Below are positions 56,582-64,000 of a stretch of 64,000 nt of DNA, one piece after another. Source of the stretch: Sulfidibacter corallicola (GTDB lineage Bacteria > Acidobacteriota > Holophagae > Acanthopleuribacterales > Acanthopleuribacteraceae); assembly GCF_017498545.1 (NCBI RefSeq), contig NZ_CP071793.1:10968256-11032255 (forward strand). The letters run 5' to 3'. Position 1 is the first letter of the stretch. Each line of letters begins with the position of its first letter. The translations under genes were made by a program, and so were the position numbers. Under the pieces are notes generated by a model that saw nothing but the letters and a program-made list of their open reading frames with translations, was not told where the DNA came from and ran no database searches.

Positions 56582-57907
56582 ATGAATCGTTCATTCCGCT
56601 CGGTAACCCATTTCGGGTTTCTGTCTTTCCTTCTGGTATCGATGACCAACTTACCGGTCCATGCCCAGTTGAACAACACCTTCGATTCGGTATTCAACGA
56701 GATTCTGGTCAACCGACTTCAGCTCAGCCCCGGCGCCCACGGCAACCACTATCGGGAAGCCGCCATGTTGGCCGCCAGCCAGCTCACGCCATCCCTCAAC
56801 AGCCTGATCGCCAGCAACGTGTCCTCGTTCCCCAACAGCGCCACCTCGGTCGGGGTGACCTTCAGCTTCGAAGGCGGCGCGCCCCAGAAGATCCGCCAGG
56901 CCGAAGGCCCGATCTTCGGTGAAATGGCCACCACTCAGGGCAAGGGCGTCTTCAACCTGGGCATGAACGCCAGCCATTTGAGCCTCGACAAGTTTCGTGG
57001 GCTGGACACCGAGGACATGCGCTTCACCTTCCCCCACGTGGACGTCACCGGCGACGGCACCCTGGGTGAGAACCCCAACGAAAGCGACACCATCGACGTC
57101 ACCATGGGCATCGATGTGGACGCCACCATCTACAATTTCTATGCGACCTACGGCATCACCGACCGGGTCGACGTCACCATCGGGGTTCCGGTAATCGACG
57201 TATCCTTGACCGGCACGGCGGTAGCCTCGGTCAACAGTTTCACGATCGCGGCCCTGGGCGAAGCCAACCACCACTTCGGCGACGACGCCACCCGCCCGGT
57301 CCTTCAAACCGCGGTACCCTATTCCGACTCCGCCGCGGGCATCGGCGACGCGACCATTCGCTTCAAGTACAACGCCTTCAGAAACGATCGGTTCGGCCTC
57401 GGATTCATCCTGGAATACCGCCTGGCCACCGGTGACGATGACGACTACCTCGGCACCGGCGAGAACGAGATCCGCCTCAGCCAGATTTTCTCCGGAGAAC
57501 GCGAGTCCTTCAGTTGGCACCTGAACCTCAGTTTCGAACGGCGTCCGGCGGATTTGGACAGCGACGAGTTCGAATACCTCGCGGGATTCAACTACGAGGT
57601 CGGCGGTGGCTTGGCCTGGACGATGGAAGTCCTCGGCGAGTACGACCTCAATGACAAGGAAACCATCGAGTTGCTGCCCGGTACGGTCACCATCACCGAT
57701 CGCTCGGGTGACGCCATCAACACCCGCATCGTCGAGCTTTCCAACATCCCCGAGCGCGACAACGACAATACGCTGAGCGGCTCGATCGGGGTGCGTTTCG
57801 CTCCCAGCGATCGCCTCGTTCTGATCGCCAACGTCCTGTTGCCGCTCAACGACGGCGGCCTGCGCTCGGACGTGGTCGGCACCGCCGGCGTCGGGTACAC
57901 CTTCTGA
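56582..57907 (+). CDS. Outer-membrane beta-barrel protein (transporter-like)
   Basis: 441 aa with a signal peptide (SVTHFGFLSFLLVSMTNLPV, cleavage after HAQ) and AGAGGAG before the ATG. It has alternating amphipathic strands, many Asp/Gly turns, a VDVTIGVPV and RFKYNAFRNDRFGLGF pattern, and a terminal Phe (VGTAGVGYTF), all typical of outer-membrane barrels. The overall style resembles the phenol/MetA-pathway 'transporter' barrel family (PF13557-like). Residues 21-110 form an N-terminal extension with no strand pattern. The gene follows the Ser/Thr kinase after 51 bases and is likely co-transcribed. Its cargo or partner is unknown. Confidence 0.8.
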   Translation: MNRSFRSVTHFGFLSFLLVSMTNLPVHAQLNNTFDSVFNEILVNRLQLSPGAHGNHYREAAMLAASQLTPSLNSLIASNVSSFPNSATSVGVTFSFEGGAPQKIRQAEGPIFGEMATTQGKGVFNLGMNASHLSLDKFRGLDTEDMRFTFPHVDVTGDGTLGENPNESDTIDVTMGIDVDATIYNFYATYGITDRVDVTIGVPVIDVSLTGTAVASVNSFTIAALGEANHHFGDDATRPVLQTAVPYSDSAAGIGDATIRFKYNAFRNDRFGLGFILEYRLATGDDDDYLGTGENEIRLSQIFSGERESFSWHLNLSFERRPADLDSDEFEYLAGFNYEVGGGLAWTMEVLGEYDLNDKETIELLPGTVTITDRSGDAINTRIVELSNIPERDNDNTLSGSIGVRFAPSDRLVLIANVLLPLNDGGLRSDVVGTAGVGYTF

Positions 57908-57991
57908 TCAGGAGTAACCCGGTAGGCAACGTATCCCAATCCATCACATGATTGCACGCCGGTAGGCGGAGAGACCCAGCCGGCCTCTCCG

Positions 57992-58031
57992 CTTCCCGGT
58001 GCCTCGTCTCGCGCTCCCGGGAGGGTTTTTG
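57992..58031 (+). terminator. Probable terminator after the outer-membrane barrel gene
   Basis: CTTCCCGG pairs with CCGGGAGG (8 bp, one G-T pair, 17-base loop), followed by GTTTTTG. Just upstream AGGCGGAGAG pairs with CTCTCCGCTT (57964-57994), so the two hairpins compete or stack. Confidence 0.5.
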
Positions 58032-58342
58032 AACAGGCCCTTCGGCACGGATTTCCAAACCGATCGCCGGGAGTTTGGCAGACCGATCTCATTCGGCGGC
58101 GTTCGTGGTGTGTCCCGAAATTCGGGGCCCGACCATTTCGGGCCCGAAGGGCTGCGCGTTCCGTGGCCGTGGCGACCGTCAAAATCCAGATCGCCGCCAG
58201 TTTCGACAAAGGCCCGATTTCAAGGCAACTCCGCTCATTTCTCGAGTTGGCCGAATGCCGTGGTCGATGCGCCGTTTCCCCCAAAGATCCCGTTTATTCC
58301 CATATCACCAGAGTCTCTTTTGTCATCATGCGCGGCGAGAGC

Positions 58343-58351
58343 TGGTATGAT
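58343..58351 (+). promoter_or_regulatory. Candidate extended -10 promoter for sensor kinase 2
   Basis: TGGTATGAT, the same TGnTATGAT pattern seen before sensor kinase 1. A TTGTCA hexamer lies upstream (58320-58325), but the 20-base spacer is too long for a standard -35. Confidence 0.3.
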
Positions 58352-58485
58352 GTTGGGTACTGCGCCGTTCACATTACAATCGGATGTCGAGTCACTGAGA
58401 GATTCCCACGGTAATCGCGGTACCGAGCCGTCCTCACGTCTCTCTCACTGTTCGCAGTGGTGCGAATCCCGCGGAGCATCTATTC

Positions 58486-61400
58486 ATGCACATGTTGATG
58501 TTGATTTATTTGCTGTCTCTGGATCTGGAAAAAGTCCCCTACTTTTCGCACTTGGGTTCCGACGAGGGCCTGTCCCAAAGTACGGTCTGGGACATCCTCC
58601 AGGACAAACAGGGATTCCTCTGGATCGCCACCTCGGAAGGCCTCAACCGCTACGACGGCTACGAATTTTTAATCTACAAGCACGAGCCGGGCAGTACCAC
58701 TTCCCTTTCCGACAACCAGATCCGGGCGATGTGCCTCGGCCGCAACGAGGACATCTGGTTGGCCACCGGACACGGCCTGAACCATTTCGATCTCCGCACG
58801 CGGATCGTCACACAGTATCACTATCGCCCCACGGACGTCAGTTCGCTCGCCTACGATTATCTGGTCAGCCTGGTTCGCGACGAAAACACGCTTTGGATCG
58901 GTTCGCGCAACGGGCTGAATCGCATGGACCTGGATCAGCCGGGAGTCTTCAGGCGCTATCAACATCAGCCCGGCCAGGATCGCAGCCTCAATCACAACGA
59001 AGTCCGCGACCTGATCATCGACCGTCGCGGTCGGCTGTGGATCGGCACCTTCAACGGGCTGGCCCGATACGACGCCGAAACCGACCAATTCGAACGCTGG
59101 ACCCACGATCCCCGCGACCCCAACAGCCTCAACCACCCCAACGTGCGAGCCCTCGCCCAGGACGCACAGGGACTCATCTGGATCGGCACCAGTCGCGGCC
59201 TGCACAGCCTCAACCCCGACACCGGCCAAATGAACCGCTACACGGCGCGCCCCCAAGACCCCACCGCACTGAGTGACGACTGGATCAACACCCTGCTCAG
59301 CGATTCGGAAACCGGGCTCTGGATCGGCACCAAGGACGGAGGGCTGCATCATTTCGACGCCCGCTCCCAACAGTTTCAGCGATTCGTCCGCGATCCCAAC
59401 ATTTCCCATTCGATCAGCGGCAACAACATCATTTCGCTCTACGTGGATCGGGCCCGGATCCTGTGGGTCGGCACCTTCGGATCGGGCCTCAGCAAGTTGG
59501 ACCTGAAAGCGGCAAAAATCCGAAAAATCGATTTTCAATCGCGAGGAAAAGAGGCCAAGGAAATCCAGGCACTACATATGGATCGGGAAGGAAACCTCTG
59601 GGTCGGCACCCAATACGGGTTGCTTCGCCACCGCAGCGGTCCCGGCCGTATCGATTTCTTCGAACACGATCCCGAGAACCCCGACAGTATCTCGGAAAAC
59701 CAGGTGCTCAGCCTCGCCAGTGACAAGCTGGACCGGGTCTGGGCCGGGACCTACAGCGGCGGCCTGAACCGCTACGAGGGTGAAGGTCGCTTCGCGAACT
59801 ACCGCCACGATTCCGAAAAACCCGGCAGCCTGGGCAACGACGTGGTTCTGCGCCTGCACACCGATCGCGGCGGCACGCTTTGGGTCGGCACCCGTGCGGG
59901 GCTTGAGCGGTACGATCTGGCGACCGACAGTTTCGAGCGCCTGACCTATCCGGATGCCGACCAGCTCGGCAGACGACAGATGGCGGTGATCGAAATATTC
60001 GAGGCCGGCGACGGCACGATCTGGCTTGGTACCGACGGTGCCGGGGCAGCCCGCTACAACCCGGGCACCGGTGATTTCCAACGGTTTCGCCACGATTTAC
60101 GCGATCCCAGTTCCATCAATGCCGATGTGGTCAACGCCATTCACGAAGACAACGAGGGCACGCTGTGGTTCGGCACCAACAGCGGTTTGAATCGATACAA
60201 CCCCCAAAACCAGGCGTTTTTCAATATCGGCGCGCAAAACGGCCTGCCTCCCGCCACCATCTACTGCATTCTGTCGGGCCCGATGGGCGAGCTGTGGCTG
60301 AGCACCAACATCGGCATTTTTCGCTTCGAACCCAGCGGCGACGATCTCAACACGCGCCATTTCGACGTATCGGACGGCTTGCAGAGCAACGATTTCTTTC
60401 GCGCCGCGGGCCTGCGTGCCGACGACGGCTACATCTACTTCGGCGGCATCAACGGGGTCAACGTGTTCAACCCCATCAACATCAAATACAACGAATTCCC
60501 GCCACCGATCGTGCTGACCACGGTCAAGATCTTCGACCGCAACCTCACCTCACCGCTCGATGTGAGCTACCTGGACCAATTCGAACTGAGCCACAAGCAG
60601 AACATGCTCTCCTTCGAATTCTCGGCCCTGGATTTCAGCGCCCCACGCAAGAACCGCTACGCCTACAAGCTGGACGGCTTCGACAGCGATTGGATCTTCA
60701 GCGGCGATCGGAACTTCGCCAGCTACAGCAATTTGGCCGGAGGCACCTATCGCTTCAAGGTCAAAGCGGCCAACAACCACGGGAAATGGAACGAGGAAGG
60801 CCTGGAAGTGCTGATCCGTGTCACGCCACCTTTCTGGCGTACCATGTGGTTTTTGGGGCTGGTCACGGCCACCGTGGGCGGTCTGGCCTGGTTCGCCCAA
60901 CGCCGCTGGATCCTGTCGATGCGGCGCCGCAACGACCAGCTCCAGGACCTGGTGGAACACAAGACCTTCGAGTTGGAACAGGCCAAGATGAAATTGCTGG
61001 AGACCGCACACCAGGCGGGTATTTTCGAAATTGCCACGGGCGTGTTGCGCCAGATCAAGGACCAGCTCGAAGACGTGAAAAACGTGGTCAAGGAAATTCG
61101 CCACGACATGAACGGCGTATCGCTGACCCGCATGAGCGCAGCCAACGAGGCCGTGAAATCAGCCATCGGCAACGCCGAGCCCGGCGATCGCGAGACCGAG
61201 ATCCTGGAGAACTCACGCCGCGAACTTTCCGAATTCGCCAATCTGTTCGAGATGCAGCGCGGGTCGATCGAGCGAGGGGCGATGCGCCTGGTGGACCGGG
61301 TCGAGCACATGAAGGACACTATTTCGGTGCAACACCAGTACGCCATGACGCCGCTCTATCACCAGGAAGTACAGATCACGGGCTTGATCGAGGATGCCCT

Positions 61401-61815
61401 GCGCTTGGAATCTTCGCGCATCGGCAACATGGGCGTGGAAATCCACAAAAACTTCGATGTCCGCCCCCGCGTTCGGGTGCCCAAAATCAAAGTGCTGCAC
61501 GTCCTGACGCAAATCATCAAAAACAGCCTGGACGCGTTGGAGGTCCGCGACGTCTCGATCAAGCGCATGCGTTTCGCGGTGGAGGAGCGCATCGAGGGCT
61601 GTTACCAGATCACGGTGGAGGACAACGGCTGCGGCATCGATCCGGATCACCTGGACAGGGTGTTCAACGCCGGTTGGACCACCAAGACCGAGCGCCACGG
61701 CTTCGGGCTCCACGAGTCGGTCAACGCGATGCGCGAGATGGGCGGCGAGCTGATCATCCAAAGCCCCGGTAAGAACATGGGCACCAAGGTAATCGTCACC
61801 CTCCCCAAGGATTGA
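58486..61815 (+). CDS. Sensor kinase 2: Reg_prop sensor with degenerate H box (His to Arg)
   Basis: 1109 aa, co-linear with sensor kinase 1. A short hydrophobic N-terminus (MHMLMLIYLLSLDL) replaces a clear signal peptide. Fourteen Reg_prop repeats (~20-700; LWIGTFNGLARYD) are followed by Y_Y_Y (~705-782; YAYKLDGFDSDWIF), one transmembrane helix (~787-805; MWFLGLVTATVGGLAWF) and a kinase region. In the H box, TGVLRQIKD replaces the TGVLHNIGN of kinase 1, so the phospho-acceptor position is Arg855. The ATP-binding core is kept: IIKNSLDAL, DNGCGID, GWTTK, RHGFGLHE. It probably cannot carry phosphate on the usual His. It may bind ATP, act in trans on a partner, or regulate kinase 1. A His in EIRHDMNG a little downstream is not in an H-box context. 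The rhomboid gene converges 10 bases after the stop. Confidence 0.9.
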   Translation: MHMLMLIYLLSLDLEKVPYFSHLGSDEGLSQSTVWDILQDKQGFLWIATSEGLNRYDGYEFLIYKHEPGSTTSLSDNQIRAMCLGRNEDIWLATGHGLNHFDLRTRIVTQYHYRPTDVSSLAYDYLVSLVRDENTLWIGSRNGLNRMDLDQPGVFRRYQHQPGQDRSLNHNEVRDLIIDRRGRLWIGTFNGLARYDAETDQFERWTHDPRDPNSLNHPNVRALAQDAQGLIWIGTSRGLHSLNPDTGQMNRYTARPQDPTALSDDWINTLLSDSETGLWIGTKDGGLHHFDARSQQFQRFVRDPNISHSISGNNIISLYVDRARILWVGTFGSGLSKLDLKAAKIRKIDFQSRGKEAKEIQALHMDREGNLWVGTQYGLLRHRSGPGRIDFFEHDPENPDSISENQVLSLASDKLDRVWAGTYSGGLNRYEGEGRFANYRHDSEKPGSLGNDVVLRLHTDRGGTLWVGTRAGLERYDLATDSFERLTYPDADQLGRRQMAVIEIFEAGDGTIWLGTDGAGAARYNPGTGDFQRFRHDLRDPSSINADVVNAIHEDNEGTLWFGTNSGLNRYNPQNQAFFNIGAQNGLPPATIYCILSGPMGELWLSTNIGIFRFEPSGDDLNTRHFDVSDGLQSNDFFRAAGLRADDGYIYFGGINGVNVFNPINIKYNEFPPPIVLTTVKIFDRNLTSPLDVSYLDQFELSHKQNMLSFEFSALDFSAPRKNRYAYKLDGFDSDWIFSGDRNFASYSNLAGGTYRFKVKAANNHGKWNEEGLEVLIRVTPPFWRTMWFLGLVTATVGGLAWFAQRRWILSMRRRNDQLQDLVEHKTFELEQAKMKLLETAHQAGIFEIATGVLRQIKDQLEDVKNVVKEIRHDMNGVSLTRMSAANEAVKSAIGNAEPGDRETEILENSRRELSEFANLFEMQRGSIERGAMRLVDRVEHMKDTISVQHQYAMTPLYHQEVQITGLIEDALRLESSRIGNMGVEIHKNFDVRPRVRVPKIKVLHVLTQIIKNSLDALEVRDVSIKRMRFAVEERIEGCYQITVEDNGCGIDPDHLDRVFNAGWTTKTERHGFGLHESVNAMREMGGELIIQSPGKNMGTKVIVTLPKD

Positions 61816-61825
61816 GGACCCCTCG

Positions 61826-62527
61826 CTACGTGCGAAGCCGTTTGAGGCGCGGACGAATTCGGGTGAAGTAATAGACTGCGCCGAAAAGGGTTCCCCCCAA
61901 GTGTGCGCCGTGACCAATGGGTAGGCCACCGCCCTGACTCTGGGCGAACAGGCCCCACAAGTCCAGGACGACGAAGGCGCCGACCCCCACCGCGGCCGGA
62001 AGCGGGATCAGCCCGAACAGGACGATTTTCTCTCGGGGCCAAATGGCGGCGAACACCAACAGCAGGGCGGCCAAGGCGCCCGATGCCCCCAATGCGGGGA
62101 CGTCACCGCGCGCGATCAACAGCCAAGTGGTCACGCAGTGCATCAGGGAAGAAAACATGCCCGCGCCGAGGTAGAGAATCAGGAACCGTCCCTTGCCGAG
62201 GAAGCGCTCCAACCAACTGCCGAAACTCAGGAGAACCATCATGTTGAACAACAAGTGGAATGCCATGTTGTGGGAAAAGACCGAAGTCAGCACCGTCCAA
62301 TAGTAACCGGCACGGAGGTGGGCGTTGCTGACCAAGAAATTCTCGACAAAGAAACGCTCGTTGGCTTCGGTTCCCGTGAACAGGGTCCAACCCAGAAAGA
62401 TGGCGATGTTCAACACCAGAATGACGGGGACCACCAACAGGGGGCGCGTCACCCATTCGGGAACGGCAGGCTCCTCGAAGCTCTCATCCCATTGCTTGCG
62501 TTTCAGGTAAGTTATCTTCTCGGCCAC
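61826..62527 (-). CDS. Rhomboid-family intramembrane serine protease
   Basis: 233 aa, GTG start at 62527 with AGGAGGT 3 bases upstream. About six transmembrane helices are expected. The catalytic dyad is Ser149 in GASG and His209 in GHGAHLGG, and the HxxxN oxyanion motif is His91-Asn95 (HLLFN). The N-terminal ~28 residues are cytoplasmic and charged, with Trp and Glu residues; the C-terminus is basic (RIRPRLKRLRT). The family cleaves transmembrane helices near their outer face. Substrates are unknown; the single-pass sensor kinases and the Ser/Thr kinase next door are only positional candidates. Confidence 0.92.
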   Translation of the reverse strand: MAEKITYLKRKQWDESFEEPAVPEWVTRPLLVVPVILVLNIAIFLGWTLFTGTEANERFFVENFLVSNAHLRAGYYWTVLTSVFSHNMAFHLLFNMMVLLSFGSWLERFLGKGRFLILYLGAGMFSSLMHCVTTWLLIARGDVPALGASGALAALLLVFAAIWPREKIVLFGLIPLPAAVGVGAFVVLDLWGLFAQSQGGGLPIGHGAHLGGTLFGAVYYFTRIRPRLKRLRT

Positions 62528-62530
62528 GTG

Positions 62531-62537
62531 ACCTCCT
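62531..62537 (-). promoter_or_regulatory. Ribosome binding site for the rhomboid GTG start
   Basis: AGGAGGT on the minus strand, 3 bases before GTG 62527; it supports this non-ATG start. Confidence 0.75.
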
Positions 62538-62721
62538 GGATTCCTCGGGATCTGAGACTACTTACGTCATACAGGTGAGAAATCCGCCGATTGGGAATGT
62601 TACCGCAAATGTGAGGACGGCACCTAGTATGTGCCCATCCGGAAACGGAAAGATCGGAACAGCCAGGTTTTTTCGCCAGGATGAACTCGGTATCGACACC
62701 CAATCGTTGAATTCAATCAAC

Positions 62722-62747
62722 TTGCTTATTTCAAGACACATAAGCAA
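62722..62747. repeat. Inverted repeat TTGCTTAT-N10-ATAAGCAA
   Basis: A perfect 8-bp dyad with a 10-base spacer, next to a TTGAATTCAA palindrome at 62707-62716, in the AT-rich centre of the divergent intergenic region. It could be an operator or an RNA hairpin; no U tract follows. Confidence 0.5.
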
Positions 62748-63083
62748 ATCACATCAGCCAGTACGGGTACCATTTCCGATTGAGGGTCCGACCGATTCCC
62801 GCGGGCATTTACAAAAAACCGCTGTTTCTGGATGAACACCGGGTACGACTTCGATTTTTAGGGCGAAAGGCGGGTCGAACCGGGGCGACGCAAATTCGAA
62901 TCACCATCCTACAGCCACAGCCTGCCATTTTCTCGAGCCGGCGAAAAGGTTCTTGGTAGCTGTCCACGATTTCATGGCAGAATACCAGGATTTGATCGCG
63001 GTCTTCCATTTCCAACGACGAACAGGGTCTCTCGAGAGAACCTCTCACGAGAACCACCTCAGCGTTCGGGAGCAGTTACGACC

Positions 63084-64000
63084 ATGAATTACTTGATCGT
63101 CGGCGCGGGAATCGCGGGACTCAGTCTCGCACTCCGCCTCCTCCGCGACGGGCACCAGGTGACGGTCGCCGAGAAACAGAAGGGCCCCATCGACAAGGTT
63201 TGCGGCGAAGGCTTGCTGCCCTTCGGGACCACCCTCCTCGACGAGCTCGGGCTACTGGAAGCGGTGAAAAAAGCGGGCGGCAGCTTCGACGGCATTCGCT
63301 ACCGCTATCGCGATCGCAGCGTCGAAGGCACCTTCCGAAACGGTGCGCGCGGCATCGGCATCGATCGCGGCACCTTGGACCGCATGCTGCGCCAGGCCTG
63401 CCACGAATACGACCGTTTCGAATTGTTGGAAGGCCACAAGATTCAACCGCAAGACCCCATCGATGCGGATCGCGTGTTTGCGGCCGACGGCGTCTTCTCG
63501 CTGTGGAGTGCACCCACCGGCCGTGAAGTCTGCATCGGCAACCGCCTCGGGGCCCGATTCCGGCTGGTCGCTCCTCCGCCGGACAAGGTCACGGTCCGGT
63601 TTTTCCCGTTCGGCGAAGTGTACCTGACCCCAACCGGAACAGGCTCCCTTTCGGTGGCCCTGCTACTGCGCCGCAACCGCATTCCCGTCATGGGCGCCGA
63701 CCTGCAGCCCTGGTGCGCTTCCTGGTTCGCCGAAGCCTTTCCCGAGCTGGCCGGCTCGACCTGGCTGGATTGGCAGACCCGCGGCTCGATTGTCGCCACC
63801 TACCGAGGTCCCATGCCCAAGGTCCACCTGCTTGGCGACGCCTTACACACCTTCGACCCGATCAGCGGCGCGGGCATGTCCTTTTCGCTGATGTGCGCGA
63901 AATTGGCGACGCGCTATGCGGAGGACCCGGCGGGCTACTACCGGGCGATGGCACCCATTCGCCGCTCGATCGCCGACTTCACCAACTTGGTACTGTTCTT
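63084..64000 (+). CDS. FAD-dependent oxidoreductase, 3' end outside window (partial)
   Basis: The ATG at 63084 has GGGAG about 11 bases upstream; the frame is open to the window end (305 complete codons plus two bases). An N-terminal Rossmann FAD site (YLIVGAGIAGLSLALRL, 3-19) is followed by KVCGEGLLPFG (~43-53) and the second FAD motif LLGDALHTFDPISGAGMS (~251-268). This pattern places it in the UbiH/geranylgeranyl-reductase-like flavoprotein group; similar proteins also sit beside type III polyketide synthases, but no such gene is in view. Substrate not predictable. Transcribed away from the rhomboid gene. Confidence 0.85.
   Translation, partial: MNYLIVGAGIAGLSLALRLLRDGHQVTVAEKQKGPIDKVCGEGLLPFGTTLLDELGLLEAVKKAGGSFDGIRYRYRDRSVEGTFRNGARGIGIDRGTLDRMLRQACHEYDRFELLEGHKIQPQDPIDADRVFAADGVFSLWSAPTGREVCIGNRLGARFRLVAPPPDKVTVRFFPFGEVYLTPTGTGSLSVALLLRRNRIPVMGADLQPWCASWFAEAFPELAGSTWLDWQTRGSIVATYRGPMPKVHLLGDALHTFDPISGAGMSFSLMCAKLATRYAEDPAGYYRAMAPIRRSIADFTNLVLF

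Larger units (their letters stand above)
57908..58485. other. Intergenic region before sensor kinase 2
   Basis: About 578 bases without a supported gene. It contains hairpins at 57966-57992 and 57992-58024 and a candidate promoter at 58343-58351. GCGGAG at 58471-58476 serves ATG 58486. The leader after the candidate promoter is about 130 bases. Confidence 0.5.
62528..63083. other. Divergent intergenic region between rhomboid and oxidoreductase genes
   Basis: About 556 bases without a supported gene; short minus-strand frames (for example 62809-63057) have no ribosome binding site or family look. An AT-rich core at 62695-62760 carries two inverted repeats. Promoters for both divergent genes are expected here. 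Confidence 0.5.

Noticed and set aside
1..64000. tRNA, rRNA, riboswitch, insertion sequence or prophage genes
   Set aside because: Nothing on either strand was recognised as such by eye; a covariance-model and ISfinder search would be needed to exclude small RNA elements.

Overview
This is a GC-rich Gram-negative chromosome segment. Outer-membrane proteins with signal peptides, a TonB-dependent receptor, two giant beta-propeller sensor kinases and a Ser/Thr kinase with TPR-like repeats suggest an Acidobacteriota-like organism (for example marine Holophagae). That placement is inference from gene style only. No rRNA, tRNA, CRISPR array or insertion sequence was recognised.

Layout. (i) 1-3076: the 3' part of a DUF6607-like gene and a TonB-dependent haem/haemoglobin-type receptor, closed by a clear terminator. 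(ii) 3454-42372: seven co-directional genes for one hybrid NRPS/PKS assembly line, called megasynthases 1-7 here. (iii) 42569-44662: an Rpn-like nuclease gene with internal repeats and a small zinc-ribbon gene in an AT-rich pocket. (iv) 44688-49603, minus strand: a secreted parallel beta-helix/PKD protein, a NarL/LuxR response regulator and a CNNM-type (DUF21-CBS) membrane protein. (v) 50062-61815, plus strand: sensor kinase 1, a Ser/Thr kinase, an outer-membrane barrel and sensor kinase 2. (vi) 61826-64000: a rhomboid protease (minus strand) and the 5' part of an FAD-dependent oxidoreductase.

Assembly line by domain: [1] C-A-T-T; [2] KS(Cys to Ser)-AT-C-A-T; [3] KS-(AT missing)-KR-ACP; [4] C-A-T; [5] TubC docking-C-A-T-C-A(N-methyltransferase)-T-E; [6] C-A-T-E; [7] C-A-T-C-A-T-TE. 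Manual reading of specificity codes against GrsA gives Ser-like, Thr-like, a malonate unit reduced to beta-hydroxy, unknown (Ser-like variant), unknown, Gln (N-methylated and epimerised), Leu (epimerised), Gln, unknown. The N-terminal C domain of megasynthase 1 suggests an acylated start, so the product is probably a lipopeptide or lipodepsipeptide with a statine-like unit. No tailoring, MbtH, phosphopantetheinyl transferase or export gene lies in the window.

Two things stand out. First, megasynthase 2 has a KS whose catalytic Cys is Ser and an intact malonyl-type AT with no carrier for it, while the next gene (ATGA overlap) has an intact KS and ACP but has lost its AT and kept the flanking linkers. 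The two look like halves of one PKS module. Second, the two 14-repeat sensor kinases are paralogues; kinase 1 has the H-box His (His870), while kinase 2 has Arg855 there but keeps its ATP-binding boxes, suggesting a sensor/pseudo-sensor pair.
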